A DNA stretch of 64,000 nt, taken from assembly GCF_001427305.1 (NCBI RefSeq), contig NZ_LMFZ01000013.1, forward strand, positions 1 through 64,000. The letters run 5' to 3'. This DNA is from Duganella sp. Root1480D1. GTDB lineage: Bacteria > Pseudomonadota > Gammaproteobacteria > Burkholderiales > Burkholderiaceae_D. How positions within the stretch are numbered: the first letter of the stretch is position 1; each line of letters starts with the position of its first letter. Under the pieces are notes generated by a model. It searched no databases. It had not been told where the DNA came from and saw nothing but the letters and a program-made list of their open reading frames with translations. The position numbers and the translations under genes were made by a program. Below are positions 7,012-16,929 of this stretch, in pieces.

Positions 7012-9351
7012 ATGACAAAAATGAAACTCGTACAAACCCACGTCCCTGGCTTTCCACGCATCGGTGCCCAACGCGAGCTGAAGTTCGCTTTGGAGCGCTT
7101 CTGGCGCGGCGAGCTGCCCGAAACAGTGCTGCAAGAAACCGCGAGCAATCTCCGTGCCCGGCACTGGGCAACCCAGCGCCAGCATGGCCTGGATTTCGTG
7201 ACGGCCGGCGACTTCGCCTTGTACGACCATGTGGCAAACCATATCCAGCTATTCGGTTGCGAACCGGCACGCTTTGGCTTCACGGACAGCGACGCGCCGC
7301 TAGCGCGCTACTTCGCCATGGCGCGCGGCGACAGTGCACAGGACGCGTGCGGCTGTGGCCACAATGGTGCGGCGCTGGAGATGACCAAATGGTTCGACAC
7401 CAACTACCACTACCTGGTGCCGGAGTTCAACGCGACCACCGCGTTCGAGCTGCATAGCCAGCGCTTGCTGGATGAAGTGGCCGAGGCGCGCGCCGCCGGG
7501 CACCCAGTCAAGGCAGTCCTGCTCGGTCCCCTGACTTTCCTTTGGCTCGGCAAGGAGCGCGACGCGGCCGCCGGCTTCAATCGCCTCGACCTGCTCGACC
7601 GCCTGCTGCCGCAATACAGCCGGCTCCTGATGCAATTGCGCGCCGCCGGCGCCGACTGGGTGCAACTTGACGAGCCTATCCTGGGACTCGACTTGCCGAA
7701 CGCCTGGCGCAATGCTTTCGAACCGGCTTACTGGCTGCTCAACCAGGCCGGCGCGCAACTGATCGTTGCCACTTATTTCTCGCCACTGGAAGAAAACGTC
7801 AGCCTGGCCTGCCGTTTGCCAGTTGCCGGCCTGCATGTGGATGCCGTGCGCGCGGCAAGTGAACTGACCAGCGTTGCAGACTGGCTGCCCGCGCATAAGG
7901 TGCTGTCGATCGGCATCGTCGATGGCCGCAACATCTGGCGTACCGACGTCGACGCCGCGCTGGCGACGCTGTTGCCGGTGCTCGCCAAGCGCAGCGGCCC
8001 GGTCTGGCTGTCCACTTCCTGCTCCTTGCTGCACGTGCCATACAGCCTGGCTGGCGAACCGTCACTGGACGAGGAGGTACGGCCGTGGCTGGCCTTCGCG
8101 GAAGAAAAGCTGGGCGAACTGGCCTTGCTCAAAGCCGCCTTGTCTGCCGATGAAAGAGTATCGGGCCAGGTGGCGCGGGGCTTTGCCGAAGCGCGCGCAG
8201 CGCTGGCCAGCCGCCGTTCCAGCGGCCGTGTCCATAAGGCCGAAGTCGCGGCGCGGATCGCCGCATTCGCTGCCGATGCGTCGAGCTCGCGTCGCAATTC
8301 GCCATTCGCAAAACGCCAGCAGTTGCAGCGCGAACGCCTGGCGTTGCCAGCGTTCCCGACCACGACCATCGGCTCCTTCCCGCAGACGCCGCAAATCCGC
8401 GCTGCACGCGCAGCCTTCAAGCGCGGTGAGCTGGCCGAGCAGGAATACCAGCAAGCGATGCGCGAGGAGATCGAACACGCCATCCGCCGACAGGAAGAAC
8501 TTGGCCTGGATGTGCTGGTGCATGGCGAAGCCGAGCGTAACGACATGGTCGAATATTTCGGCGAGCAACTCGACGGCTTCACCTTCACCAGCAACGCTTG
8601 GGTGCAGTCCTACGGTTCCCGCTGCGTCAAGCCGCCAATCATTTACGGTGACGTACAGCGCCCGCAAGCAATGACTGTGCAATGGGCCGGGTATGCGCAA
8701 GGCCTGACCGCCAAGCCGGTGAAAGGCATGCTGACCGGTCCGGTCACGATCCTGCAATGGTCTTTCGTGCGCGACGACCAGCCGCGCGCCGATACCGCGC
8801 AGCAAATCGCCGCCGCCATCCGCGATGAAGTGCATGATCTTGAGGCCGCCGGCATCGCCATCATCCAGATCGATGAACCGGCTTTGCGTGAAGGCCTGCC
8901 ACTGCGCCGCAGCCGTTGGGATGCCTATCTCGCCTGGGCAAGTAAGGCCTTCCGCATCAGCGCCGCGGTCGCCGGCGATGCTACGCAGATCCACACCCAT
9001 ATGTGCTACGCCGAGTTCAACGACATCCTGCCGGCGATTGCAGCCCTGGATGCCGACGTGATCACGATCGAATCGAGCCGCTCCGCGATGGAGCTGCTGG
9101 GAGGTTTCGCCAGCTTCCGCTACCCGAACGAGATTGGCCCCGGCGTGTACGACATCCACTCACCGCGTGTGCCCGGCAGCGAGGAAATGGCTGACCTGCT
9201 GCGCAAAGCCGCCCGCGTCGTACCGCCGGCACAGCTCTGGGTCAACCCCGACTGCGGCCTGAAAACCCGCGCCTGGCCAGAGACCGCCGCTGCCCTGCAA
9301 AACATGGTCGCCGCCGCGAAAAAACTTCGCGCAGAAGTGTCACTTAACTAA
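7012..9351 (+). CDS. metE: Cobalamin-independent methionine synthase
   Basis: MetE transfers the methyl group of 5-methyltetrahydropteroyltri-L-glutamate to homocysteine. The protein (about 780 residues) has the full two-barrel architecture: an N-terminal half opening [12 protein letters not shown] and a C-terminal half with [10 protein letters not shown], the zinc ligand motif HTHMCYAEF, and [11 protein letters not shown] carrying the last zinc Cys. An upstream ATG at 6976 adds residues unlike the family, so 7012 is preferred; 7021 is equally possible since none has a good ribosome site. Its stop overlaps that of the convergent acetyltransferase gene by four bases. Confidence 0.95.
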   Translation: MTKMKLVQTHVPGFPRIGAQRELKFALERFWRGELPETVLQETASNLRARHWATQRQHGLDFVTAGDFALYDHVANHIQLFGCEPARFGFTDSDAPLARYFAMARGDSAQDACGCGHNGAALEMTKWFDTNYHYLVPEFNATTAFELHSQRLLDEVAEARAAGHPVKAVLLGPLTFLWLGKERDAAAGFNRLDLLDRLLPQYSRLLMQLRAAGADWVQLDEPILGLDLPNAWRNAFEPAYWLLNQAGAQLIVATYFSPLEENVSLACRLPVAGLHVDAVRAASELTSVADWLPAHKVLSIGIVDGRNIWRTDVDAALATLLPVLAKRSGPVWLSTSCSLLHVPYSLAGEPSLDEEVRPWLAFAEEKLGELALLKAALSADERVSGQVARGFAEARAALASRRSSGRVHKAEVAARIAAFAADASSSRRNSPFAKRQQLQRERLALPAFPTTTIGSFPQTPQIRAARAAFKRGELAEQEYQQAMREEIEHAIRRQEELGLDVLVHGEAERNDMVEYFGEQLDGFTFTSNAWVQSYGSRCVKPPIIYGDVQRPQAMTVQWAGYAQGLTAKPVKGMLTGPVTILQWSFVRDDQPRADTAQQIAAAIRDEVHDLEAAGIAIIQIDEPALREGLPLRRSRWDAYLAWASKAFRISAAVAGDATQIHTHMCYAEFNDILPAIAALDADVITIESSRSAMELLGGFASFRYPNEIGPGVYDIHSPRVPGSEEMADLLRKAARVVPPAQLWVNPDCGLKTRAWPETAAALQNMVAAAKKLRAEVSLN

Positions 9352-9833
9352 TCCAGAAGCAGAGTCCAGCGCACGACGCTGTCCCCTTCCGCGTCGACGA
9401 AGGTTTCACCCTCGGTGAAGCCAACGCGTGAAACGACTTTGGACGAGGCAAGGTTGGCAGGAAGGATTTCCGCCACAACCCGCGACACCGAGCGATCCGT
9501 TGCCGCCAGCTGCACCAGCTGGCTGACGGCAGCGGTCGCAACCCCGCGGCCTCGTGCTGACTTGGCGACACCATATGCGATCTCAACCTCGCCATGTGAT
9601 GGTGTGCCTTTGAATGTGCATCCACCAAGGACAGTACCTTCGGCTTCAGCAACGACCAGGAAAGGCACGCACCAGAATGCAGCCATGCCTTCCTCCACTT
9701 GCCTCAAGGCGCGTGCCGCAACGTGTGGCGGCGGCAAGGCGCCTTCTGATGCGCCGGCAAAATGGCCTGCTGGTTTTCCTGCCGCCAAGCCACGCAGCTC
9801 CTCGATCGACAACTGCACCAGCGTGATATGCAT
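9348..9833 (-). CDS. GNAT family N-acetyltransferase
   Basis: The 161-residue product has the GNAT fold: a central acetyl-CoA-binding segment ([20 protein letters not shown], with the R/Q-x-x-G-x-G/A loop) and a C-terminal [13 protein letters not shown] helix typical of ribosomal-protein or small-molecule acetyltransferases. The substrate is not evident. The long upstream extension of this frame lies inside the neighbouring membrane-protein gene, so the start is set at MHITLVQLS (9833), ten bases after that gene's stop, suggesting coupled translation. Confidence 0.8.
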   Translation of the reverse strand: MHITLVQLSIEELRGLAAGKPAGHFAGASEGALPPPHVAARALRQVEEGMAAFWCVPFLVVAEAEGTVLGGCTFKGTPSHGEVEIAYGVAKSARGRGVATAAVSQLVQLAATDRSVSRVVAEILPANLASSKVVSRVGFTEGETFVDAEGDSVVRWTLLLD

Positions 9834-9843
9834 GGCTGGTGTT

Positions 9844-10311
9844 TCAGCCACGGTTGATAGCGCGTCCGTGCGCGGTGCCCAGCATGACGACCACGACGCT
9901 GAGGATGGCCAGACCGGAGATGCGGGCTGGCGACGAATCTCCGATCGAGAATGCAAAGCCGACCAGCACTGAGATGGCCGCCAGGACCGCACCGTAGCGT
10001 ATCTCCGACCTACGCACGATACGGGCGCAGATGAATCCGCCCAGGTACGAGCACACTGTACCGAAGATGGTTGCCGTGAGCGTAAACGGATTGCTGAGCG
10101 CTCTATCGCTCATCAATGCCACCACTTGCTCATTACTCATGCCTTGATTCGCCCAGACCACCGCGAAGACAATGCTCAGCAAGAAACTCGTCGCCATGGT
10201 TCCGCCGATATCGGTCAGCAATCCCAGGACTATCGCCTTGACGGGAGACCCCCGCTTCTTGCGGAGCGTCCTTGCTTTCGGAACTTGGGGGGCGTATGGA
10301 GAATTGGTCAT
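9844..10311 (-). CDS. Hypothetical four-helix membrane protein
   Basis: The 155-residue protein has a basic N-terminus (KARTLRKKRGSPVK) followed by four hydrophobic segments at about residues 24-54, 74-97, 104-122 and 131-148. No family is recognised. The frame is open 39 codons further upstream, but the start at 10311 (MTNSPYAPQ) gives a sensible cytosolic tail. It is followed after ten bases by a GNAT gene on the same strand and is divergent from minC. Confidence 0.5.
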   Translation of the reverse strand: MTNSPYAPQVPKARTLRKKRGSPVKAIVLGLLTDIGGTMATSFLLSIVFAVVWANQGMSNEQVVALMSDRALSNPFTLTATIFGTVCSYLGGFICARIVRRSEIRYGAVLAAISVLVGFAFSIGDSSPARISGLAILSVVVVMLGTAHGRAINRG

Positions 10312-10508
10312 CTTGGTCCGCTGGGAGTTATTTATTTTGCAAATTCTATCGTTTGCATCCGGAGCGGCGCAAGCCATGGGATCTTGATCCATTTGTGAAA
10401 CATTTGGGCTCGCAAGCCGCATAAACACTGGAGCTCACCTTCCCCAAGCAAGCTTAAGCAAAGTACAATGCACCCAGCCTGGGCCATGCCCGTTACTTTA
10501 GATTTGTT

Positions 10509-11270
10509 ATGCCGAAGAGCACGTTCCAAAAGCCTATCGAAATCAAGATTTCCACCGTCGTCGCCGTGTCCGCCATCATGTACACGAGCGATTTGGTCGC
10601 CCTCGACGCCGCCATGCATGAGATGACTGGCGGCGTTTCCGACTTCTTCGAAGGCGACCTGGCCGTCATCGACGTCGGCGACCTGGCGCCAGGCTGCGAA
10701 CGGATCGACTGGGCGGCAACCATCGCCCTCCTGAAAAAATACCGCCTGAACCCGGTGGCTGTGCGCAACGCCAAGCCGGACATGGTGGAAGAAATCCAGC
10801 AACACGGACTGCAACTGGACAGCGGCAAGCGCGAAGAAGCGCCGGTCGCCGCCAAGCCTGCGCCAGCTCCGGCCCCCGCGCCGGCCCCGGTTCCTGCCCC
10901 AGTGGCGGCGCCGGCGGCACCAGCTTTCAGCGGTACCATGATCATCGACACCCCGGTCCGGGCTGGCCAGCGCATCTATGCGCGCGGCGGCGACCTGATC
11001 GTGATGGCCGTCGTCAACAACGGCGCCGAGATCATCGCGGATGGCAGTATCCACGTTTACAACACTTTGAATGGCCGTGCCCTGGCGGGCGCCTCCGGCG
11101 ACGCTTCGGCCCGTATTTTCGCTATGTCGATGAGCCCGGAACTGGTCTCGATCGCAGGTGTTTATCGTACTTTTGAAGATGGTTTCCCGACCGAAAACGC
11201 ACGCAAACCGGTACAAATCCGGCTGAACGGCGAGAGTCTGGATATACAATCTGTCAATTCCGCAAAATAA
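10509..11270 (+). CDS. minC: Septum site-determining protein MinC
   Basis: MinC is the FtsZ polymerisation inhibitor that, bound to MinD, blocks division at the poles. The 253-residue product has an N-terminal MinC_N domain (about 1-105), a long Pro/Ala linker (about 119-138, APAPAPAPVPAPVAA), and the C-terminal beta-helix domain with VRAGQRIYARGGDLIV and the Gly-Arg-Ala segment GRALAGASGD. It opens the minC-minD-minE operon with 21 bases to minD. No strong ribosome site is seen. The linker is low complexity and probably flexible. Confidence 0.95.
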   Translation: MPKSTFQKPIEIKISTVVAVSAIMYTSDLVALDAAMHEMTGGVSDFFEGDLAVIDVGDLAPGCERIDWAATIALLKKYRLNPVAVRNAKPDMVEEIQQHGLQLDSGKREEAPVAAKPAPAPAPAPAPVPAPVAAPAAPAFSGTMIIDTPVRAGQRIYARGGDLIVMAVVNNGAEIIADGSIHVYNTLNGRALAGASGDASARIFAMSMSPELVSIAGVYRTFEDGFPTENARKPVQIRLNGESLDIQSVNSAK

Positions 11271-11291
11271 CAGTTCAGTAAAGGATTCTTT

Positions 11292-12107
11292 GTGGCACGA
11301 ATTATTGTAGTTACGTCCGGCAAGGGCGGTGTCGGCAAAACGACTTCCAGCGCCAGCTTCTCCACCGGCCTCGCCATGCGCGGCCACAAAACCGTCGTCA
11401 TCGATTTTGACGTCGGCCTGCGCAACCTGGACCTGATCATGGGTTGCGAACGACGCGTTGTGTATGACCTGATCAACGTGGTGCATAAAGAAGCAACCCT
11501 GAACCAGGCCCTGATCAAGGACAAACACTGCGAGAACCTGTACATCCTGCCGGCCTCCCAGACCCGCGACAAGGATGCGCTGACCGAAGACGGCGTGGAA
11601 GCCGTGCTTGCTGAGCTGATCAAGATGGACTTCGAGTACATCATCTGCGACTCGCCTGCCGGTATCGAACACGGCGCCCTGATGGCGCTGACCTTCGCCG
11701 ACGAAGCCCTGATCGTGACCAACCCGGAAGTATCGTCGGTACGTGACTCGGACCGCATCCTGGGCATCATCCAGGCCAAGTCGCGCCGCGCGCTGTCCGG
11801 CGGCGAACCAGTCAAGGAACACCTGTTGATCACCCGTTACTCGCCGAAGCGCGTAGAAGCGGGTGAGATGCTGTCATTTGAAGACGTGCAAGAGATCCTG
11901 CGCATTCCTTTGATCGGCATCATCCCTGAGTCGGAGCAAGTGCTGCATGCTTCCAACCAGGGTAACCCGGCAATCCACTTCAAGGGAACCGATGTGGCCG
12001 AAGCCTACACCGACGTGGTGGCGCGCTTCCTGGGCGAAGAAGTTGAGCTGAAGTTTACCGACTATGAAAAGCCTGGTTTCCTGAAGCGTATCTTTGGAGC
12101 TAAATAA
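11292..12107 (+). CDS. minD: Septum site-determining ATPase MinD
   Basis: MinD is the membrane-binding ATPase that recruits MinC and oscillates under MinE control. The 271-residue product starts [18 protein letters not shown], with the deviant Walker A KGGVGKTT. It contains the [16 protein letters not shown] switch I region and [10 protein letters not shown] switch II. The C-terminus ([14 protein letters not shown]) is the amphipathic membrane-targeting helix. It uses a GTG start (11292). The stop overlaps the minE start by one base (TAATG). Confidence 0.96.
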   Translation: MARIIVVTSGKGGVGKTTSSASFSTGLAMRGHKTVVIDFDVGLRNLDLIMGCERRVVYDLINVVHKEATLNQALIKDKHCENLYILPASQTRDKDALTEDGVEAVLAELIKMDFEYIICDSPAGIEHGALMALTFADEALIVTNPEVSSVRDSDRILGIIQAKSRRALSGGEPVKEHLLITRYSPKRVEAGEMLSFEDVQEILRIPLIGIIPESEQVLHASNQGNPAIHFKGTDVAEAYTDVVARFLGEEVELKFTDYEKPGFLKRIFGAK

Positions 12108-12358
12108 TGGCCCTGCTTTCATTCCTGTTCCAGAACAAGCCGAAAACGGCCAGTGCGGCGAAGGAGCGCTTGCAGATCATCATTGCGCGCGAGCGCAATG
12201 GCCGCGCAGGTCCGGATTTCATGCCGGCGCTGCACAAAGAGCTGGTTGACGTGATTTCGAAGTACACAAAGGTGTCGGCGGACGATATCAAGATTTCGCT
12301 GGATCGCCAGGGTAATCTGGAAGTTCTCGACGTTAACGTGGTTCTGCCGGATGCTTAA
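12107..12358 (+). CDS. minE: Cell division topological specificity factor MinE
   Basis: MinE stimulates MinD ATPase and drives pole-to-pole oscillation. The 83-residue protein has the usual short length: an N-terminal membrane and MinD-binding part ([32 protein letters not shown]) and a dimerising topological domain ([18 protein letters not shown]). Translation is coupled to minD by a TAATG overlap. Its TAA stop is also the first three bases of a dispersed palindromic element (12356-12397). Confidence 0.96.
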   Translation: MALLSFLFQNKPKTASAAKERLQIIIARERNGRAGPDFMPALHKELVDVISKYTKVSADDIKISLDRQGNLEVLDVNVVLPDA

Positions 12359-12397
12359 AACCGGTAAACCGGTGTCAGACCCTCAGGGTCTGACACC
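12356..12397. repeat. REP-like palindromic element, single unit (copy A)
   Basis: The arm TAAAACCGGTAAACC is followed directly by a perfect 12-bp stem-loop (GGTGTCAGACCC, loop TCA, GGGTCTGACACC; 12371-12397). The same arm occurs twice in inverted orientation at 32306-32494. The hairpin may act as a terminator between convergent minE and the next gene, but there is no T tract. Confidence 0.75.
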
Positions 12398-12421
12398 AAC
12401 ACGCGGCAGACATCGACCTGT

Positions 12422-12916
12422 TTAGCGGGTCTGGCCCGCCACCAGCACCTGCCGAGCCACCTTGGCACAAGCCTCAACGTGCTGGTAGCCAATCTGCCGA
12501 AACGCAAAGAAACCAATAGTAGCTGACGCAATTTGACCGGCAATAGGCACCAGTTTGCCCGCCTGTTTCGCTGCAATCTTGCCGGCGCTGCGCTTCAACA
12601 CCGTCGCGACCAGCTCGCGCGTGACTACTTTCCCCACCAGCATCCCGCCCAGGCTGATGACAGCCTCGTAAGCAATCAGCTTCAATTTCGGCTGCATGCG
12701 GTCGATCTGGGCCGGCGACAAACCGAATTCATGGTTCACGTCATCGATCAACTGGGTGAACAGGCGCAGGTCCGACACCACGTCGATGCCGGGGATCGGC
12801 ACTGCCGCCACCCCGGCTGAAACGGCGGCGCGGCGCCGCACGAGGCGCCGGCAACGCTCGCGCACCGCATCGATATCAGCCTCGGTGGAGGGCAATACAG
12901 TCCAGTCATTTTTCAT
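12422..12916 (-). CDS. Conserved hypothetical protein, possibly DUF697-like
   Basis: The 164-residue product starts at 12916 with GGGGAG upstream; the longer frame through the promoter region is rejected. It has an Arg-rich N-terminal helix (VRERCRRLVRRRAAVSAGVAAVPIPG), the glycine/alanine and IPGIDVV motif seen in DUF697/YcjF-like proteins, and two hydrophobic segments (YEAVISLGGMLVG and LVPIAGQIASATIGFFAF). It is probably membrane-associated. The family assignment is tentative. It is convergent with minE, separated by the palindromic element. Confidence 0.55.
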   Translation of the reverse strand: MKNDWTVLPSTEADIDAVRERCRRLVRRRAAVSAGVAAVPIPGIDVVSDLRLFTQLIDDVNHEFGLSPAQIDRMQPKLKLIAYEAVISLGGMLVGKVVTRELVATVLKRSAGKIAAKQAGKLVPIAGQIASATIGFFAFRQIGYQHVEACAKVARQVLVAGQTR

Positions 12917-13122
12917 GTTTTCGCTCCCCAATCGACTTGCAAATAAAACCTGATCCATTGTGCTAGCCGCCCAAGCAGTGTACCGTGTGATGGGAAGACA
13001 GCTTCGCACGACAACAAGCGAAATAGTGCCACATAGCAATCTTTGATCAAATTGGTAACTATTTCTTGTAAATCTCTGTTATATTCGTGTGACTGCTTCT
13101 TAACATTTTGCTGTAAAGAACC

Positions 13123-13812
13123 ATGAGAATCGTTGTCCTTGATGCTGACCGAAGCCAGGCGGACCTGATCTGCCAGGTCCTGACTTCTGCTGGTCATGCC
13201 TGCCATGGCTACCAGACGGCCAAGGACTTGCTGGCCAATATGCGCAAGGACAGCGTCGACATGCTGATTCTTGACTGGCAGGTTACCGATATGGATCCTG
13301 CCGAGGTCATTCGCAAGGCCCGCGAAAAGCTGCCTGAAAACGGCCCTGTGATGTTCCTGACCAGCAGTTCCGGCGAAGACGATATCGTGGCCGGCCTGTC
13401 AGTCGGTGCCGAAGACTACCTGGTGAAACCCTTGCGCCGTGCCGAATTGGTGGCGCGCGTCCAGGCGCAACTGCGCCTGGCCTACCCGAGCCAGAACGGC
13501 GCCGAGCAGTTGCAGTTCGGCCAATACGTCTTCGAAACCCGTCCCGGCCGCTTGCTGATGGACGGGCAAGTGCTGGACGTCACCCACAAAGAGTTCTACC
13601 TGGCTCTGCTGTTTTTCCGCAACATTGGGCGCCCGCTGTCGCGCGCCTACATCCATGAGGCAGTCTGGATCCGCGAAACCGAAGTCCCGTCGCGGACAAT
13701 GGATACCCACGTTTCCCGCGTCCGCAATAAATTGCAGTTGAAACCGGAAAATGGCTTCCGCCTGGTGCCGGTGTACAGCTACGGTTACCGGCTGGAAAAG
13801 CTGGGCTCCTGA
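13123..13812 (+). CDS. Orphan OmpR-type response regulator
   Basis: The 229-residue protein has a receiver domain (1-118) and a C-terminal winged helix (about 128-226, with HVSRVRNKLQL and YSYGYRLE). The phospho-acceptor is Asp51 in LILDWQ, with Thr in MFLTSSS and Lys in YLVKPL. The acidic pair near the start is altered: VVLDADRS has one Asp where OmpR-class regulators have two adjacent acids, so Mg binding may be weakened. No kinase gene is adjacent. The 206-base upstream gap is AT-rich and probably holds the promoter. hemA follows 54 bases later. Confidence 0.88.
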   Translation: MRIVVLDADRSQADLICQVLTSAGHACHGYQTAKDLLANMRKDSVDMLILDWQVTDMDPAEVIRKAREKLPENGPVMFLTSSSGEDDIVAGLSVGAEDYLVKPLRRAELVARVQAQLRLAYPSQNGAEQLQFGQYVFETRPGRLLMDGQVLDVTHKEFYLALLFFRNIGRPLSRAYIHEAVWIRETEVPSRTMDTHVSRVRNKLQLKPENGFRLVPVYSYGYRLEKLGS

Positions 13813-13866
13813 GAGCGAAACCGGCTCAAGGTATAATGGCGTCTGGAATCTTCCGTCTGGACCAAG

Positions 13867-15141
13867 ATGCAACTTCTCGCCGTTGGCCTCAACCACACCA
13901 CTGCACCCGTCGCGCTGCGCGAACGGCTGGCGTTCGCGCCTGAGCAGCTTGGTACGGCGGTGGCTGCCGCGCGCAACTGGTTTGCCTGCGCGGATTCGAA
14001 AGGCGGCGACGAGGCAGCGATCCTGTCCACCTGCAATCGCACCGAGCTGTACGCGGCCAGCAATGCCGCCAACCCGCTCGACGCCGGCGCCCAGTTCCTG
14101 GCCGATTTCCACAAACTGAACTACTCCGAGCTGCGCCCGCACCTGTACATGCTGCCGCAGCACGATGCGGTGCGCCATACCTTCCGCGTCGCCTCCGGCC
14201 TGGATTCGATGGTGCTGGGCGAAACCCAGATCCTGGGCCAGATCAAGGACGCCATCCGCACCGCCGATGAAGCCGGCGGCCTGGGCACCTACCTGCACCA
14301 GCTTTTCCAGCGCAGCTTCTCGGTTGCCAAGGAAGTGCGCAGCACCACCGAGATCGGCGCGCACAGCGTGTCGATGGCGGCGGCCGCCGTGCGCCTGTCG
14401 CAGCGCATTTTCGACAAGATCTCCGAACAGAATGTGCTGTTCATCGGCGCCGGTGAAATGATCGAATTGTGCGCCACCCACTTCGCGGCGCAGAACCCGA
14501 AATCGATCACGGTAGCCAACCGCACCATGGAGCGCGGCGAAGCACTGGCGCATCGTTTCAACGGCAAGGCCATGCGCCTGGCCGAACTGGGCAACCAGCT
14601 GCAGCAATACGATATCGTCATTTCCTGCACCGCTTCTTCGCTGCCGCTGATCGGGCTGGGCATGGTGGAACGCGCCATCAAGGCGCGCCGCCACAAGCCG
14701 ATGTTCATGGTCGACCTGGCCGTGCCGCGCGATATCGAGCCCGAAGTGGGCCGCCTGAACGACGTCTTCCTGTACACCGTTGACGACCTGGGCAAGGTGG
14801 TGCAGACCGGCATGGAGAACCGCCAGGCTGCCGTGGCGCAGGCCGAAGCGATTATCGAAACCCGTGTGCAGTCCTTCATGCACTGGATCGACGACCGCGC
14901 CGTAGTGCCCGTGATCCAGGGTCTGCAGGAAAACAGCGAAGTGATTCGCCTGCTGGAACTGGAGCGCGCACGCAAGCTGCTGGCCAAGGGCGAGTCGGTC
15001 GACGCGGTGCTGGAGGCGCTGTCCAAAGGCCTGACCGCAAAGTTCATGCACGGTCCGCAGCAGGCGCTGCACCGCGCCCAGGGCGACGAGCGCGCCCAAC
15101 TGGCCGAGCTGCTGCCACAATTGTTCCGCGGCCGCCGTTAG
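13867..15141 (+). CDS. hemA: Glutamyl-tRNA reductase
   Basis: This enzyme is the first committed step of C5 heme synthesis: NADPH reduction of glutamyl-tRNA to glutamate-1-semialdehyde. The 424-residue protein has the catalytic Cys56 in [10 protein letters not shown], the [15 protein letters not shown] motif, a Rossmann domain ([17 protein letters not shown]) and a C-terminal dimerisation helix. Length and order are standard. It heads the hemA-prfA-dsbB-prmC group and is 85 bases from prfA. Confidence 0.96.
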   Translation: MQLLAVGLNHTTAPVALRERLAFAPEQLGTAVAAARNWFACADSKGGDEAAILSTCNRTELYAASNAANPLDAGAQFLADFHKLNYSELRPHLYMLPQHDAVRHTFRVASGLDSMVLGETQILGQIKDAIRTADEAGGLGTYLHQLFQRSFSVAKEVRSTTEIGAHSVSMAAAAVRLSQRIFDKISEQNVLFIGAGEMIELCATHFAAQNPKSITVANRTMERGEALAHRFNGKAMRLAELGNQLQQYDIVISCTASSLPLIGLGMVERAIKARRHKPMFMVDLAVPRDIEPEVGRLNDVFLYTVDDLGKVVQTGMENRQAAVAQAEAIIETRVQSFMHWIDDRAVVPVIQGLQENSEVIRLLELERARKLLAKGESVDAVLEALSKGLTAKFMHGPQQALHRAQGDERAQLAELLPQLFRGRR

Positions 15142-15226
15142 CGGCGCCTCCCGCTGCCTGCCGCATGCGCGGCCCCTCCCCCGTTTTTTCCGCGCCGCCT
15201 GGCGCCTCCTTCCGCATAGGACCCGA

Positions 15227-16303
15227 ATGAAACCATCAATGCTGGCCAAGCTGGACCAACTGGCGAACCGCCTGGTCGAACTGGACGAACTGCTGATGTC
15301 CGAAGGCGCCACGTCGAATATGGACAGCTACCGCAAGATGACGCGCGAGCACAGCGAGCTGCAGCCGCTGGTGGCGCTGTACAAGGATTACCTGCAAGTG
15401 CTGGGCGATATCGACGATGCGCAGGCGATGCTGTCCGATCCGGACATGAAGGAATTCGCGCAAGAAGAAATCGAAGCCGGCAAGGCGCGCCTGGGCGGGC
15501 TGGAGCTCGACTTGCAGAAAATGCTGCTGCCGAAGGATGAAAACGACGAGCGCAACATCTTCCTCGAAATCCGCGCCGGTACCGGCGGCGATGAATCCGC
15601 GCTGTTTGCGGGCGACCTGCTGCGCATGTACACGCGCTTTGCCGAACGTTCGCGCTGGCAGGTGGAGATCGTGTCGGCCTCCGAGAGCGATCTTGGCGGC
15701 TACCGCGAGGTGATCGCGCGCATCATCGGCAACGGCGCCTACTCCAAGCTGAAGTTCGAATCGGGCGGCCACCGCGTGCAGCGCGTGCCTGCCACCGAAA
15801 CGCAGGGCCGCATCCACACCTCGGCCTGCACCGTAGCGGTCATGCCGGAGGCGGATGAAGTGGAAGACGTGCATATCAACCCGGCCGACCTGCGCATCGA
15901 CACCTACCGCGCCTCCGGCGCCGGCGGGCAGCACATCAACAAGACCGATTCGGCGGTGCGTATCACCCACCTCCCCTCGGGCATCGTGGTGGAATGCCAG
16001 GACGACCGCTCACAGCACAAGAACAAGGCCTCCGCGATGAAGGTGCTGGCGGCGCGCATCAAGGACGTGCAACTGCGCGAGCAGCAATCGAAGGAAGCGG
16101 CGACCCGCAAGAGCCTGATCGGCTCCGGCGACCGCAGCGAGCGCATCCGCACCTACAACTTCCCGCAAGGCCGCATGACCGACCACCGCATCAACCTCAC
16201 GCTGTACAAGCTGGACATGATCATGGATGGCGACCTGAGCGAACTGACCACCGCCCTGACCACCGAACACCAGGCCGAGCAACTGGCCGCCCTCGGCGAC
16301 TAA
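15227..16303 (+). CDS. prfA: Peptide chain release factor 1
   Basis: RF1 reads UAA and UAG and releases the peptide. The 358-residue product has the codon-recognition domain and the universal GGQ motif ([13 protein letters not shown], around residues 232-234), whose Gln is methylated by PrmC, encoded downstream. AGGA sits before the ATG ([12 protein letters not shown]). A 20-bp inverted-repeat element begins six bases after the stop and separates it from dsbB. Confidence 0.97.
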   Translation: MKPSMLAKLDQLANRLVELDELLMSEGATSNMDSYRKMTREHSELQPLVALYKDYLQVLGDIDDAQAMLSDPDMKEFAQEEIEAGKARLGGLELDLQKMLLPKDENDERNIFLEIRAGTGGDESALFAGDLLRMYTRFAERSRWQVEIVSASESDLGGYREVIARIIGNGAYSKLKFESGGHRVQRVPATETQGRIHTSACTVAVMPEADEVEDVHINPADLRIDTYRASGAGGQHINKTDSAVRITHLPSGIVVECQDDRSQHKNKASAMKVLAARIKDVQLREQQSKEAATRKSLIGSGDRSERIRTYNFPQGRMTDHRINLTLYKLDMIMDGDLSELTTALTTEHQAEQLAALGD

Positions 16304-16308
16304 GATGG

Positions 16309-16392
16309 AAGTCGGGGTCAGCTCCGGCTTCTCGAGAAGCTTTGCGCTTCGCGCAGCGCAAAATGTCCGATTGCCGGAGCTGACCCCGACTT
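16309..16392. repeat. Long nested palindrome (copy B, REP-like)
   Basis: Perfect 20-bp inverted arms (16309-16328 and 16373-16392, beginning AAGTCGGGGTCAGCTC) enclose two smaller hairpins: TTCTCGAGAA, and a TTTGCGC/GCGCAAA stem. It shares the GGGGTCAG core with the element after ettA but lacks the ACCGGTAAACC arm. It lies between prfA and dsbB. Confidence 0.7.
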
Positions 16393-16455
16393 AGTTTAAG
16401 GTAGCCTTCAGCGCTTTGTGCGAGAATTGGGCGGATTTTCAACCCTGATAACTTG

Positions 16456-16929
16456 ATGACGATGAGCAACCGTAACGTACTGCTGGCGATCGCCTTTGTG
16501 AGTTTTGGCATGATCGGCGCGGCAATGTATCTGCAGCACGTCCTGTTCCTGATGCCTTGCCCGCTGTGCGTGATCCAGCGCTACCTGTTCATCGCGATCG
16601 GTTTGGCGGCCTTGATCGGCGCCTTTACCTCCAAGCCGAAAATTGCGGCCGGTGTGGGCCTGCTGGCCGCACTGGGCGGCATGGGCGTGGCGATCAAGCA
16701 GCTGTGGATCCTGGCGCACCCTGGCCTGTCCTGCGGCATCGATCCAATGGAAACGATGCTGAACAAGATCCCGACCTCCGAATACCTGCCATGGCTGTTC
16801 TACGCAGAAGGCCTGTGCCAGGACGCGAATGAGAAATTCCTTGGCCTGGTAATCCCAATGTGGTCGTGCATCTGGTTTGGCGCCCTGGCCATCGTCTCTG
16901 CGTGGCTGGTGCTGCGCAAGCGCGCATGA
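16456..16929 (+). CDS. dsbB: Disulfide bond formation protein B
   Basis: DsbB is the inner-membrane protein that reoxidises DsbA and passes electrons to quinone. The product is about 157 residues with four membrane helices. The first redox pair is CPLC (MPCPLCVIQRY), and the second pair lies in the second periplasmic loop (LSCGIDPMET, then AEGLCQDA). Alternative starts are TTG 16453 and ATG 16462; none has an obvious ribosome site. Its stop overlaps the prmC start (ATGA), so dsbB is embedded between release factor and its methylase. Confidence 0.93.
   Translation: MTMSNRNVLLAIAFVSFGMIGAAMYLQHVLFLMPCPLCVIQRYLFIAIGLAALIGAFTSKPKIAAGVGLLAALGGMGVAIKQLWILAHPGLSCGIDPMETMLNKIPTSEYLPWLFYAEGLCQDANEKFLGLVIPMWSCIWFGALAIVSAWLVLRKRA

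Noticed and set aside
13399..15312. 637-codon minus-strand frame covering the response regulator and hemA
   Set aside because: Antisense to two well-recognised genes; composition is repetitive His/Gln/Arg and no ribosome site is placed for it.
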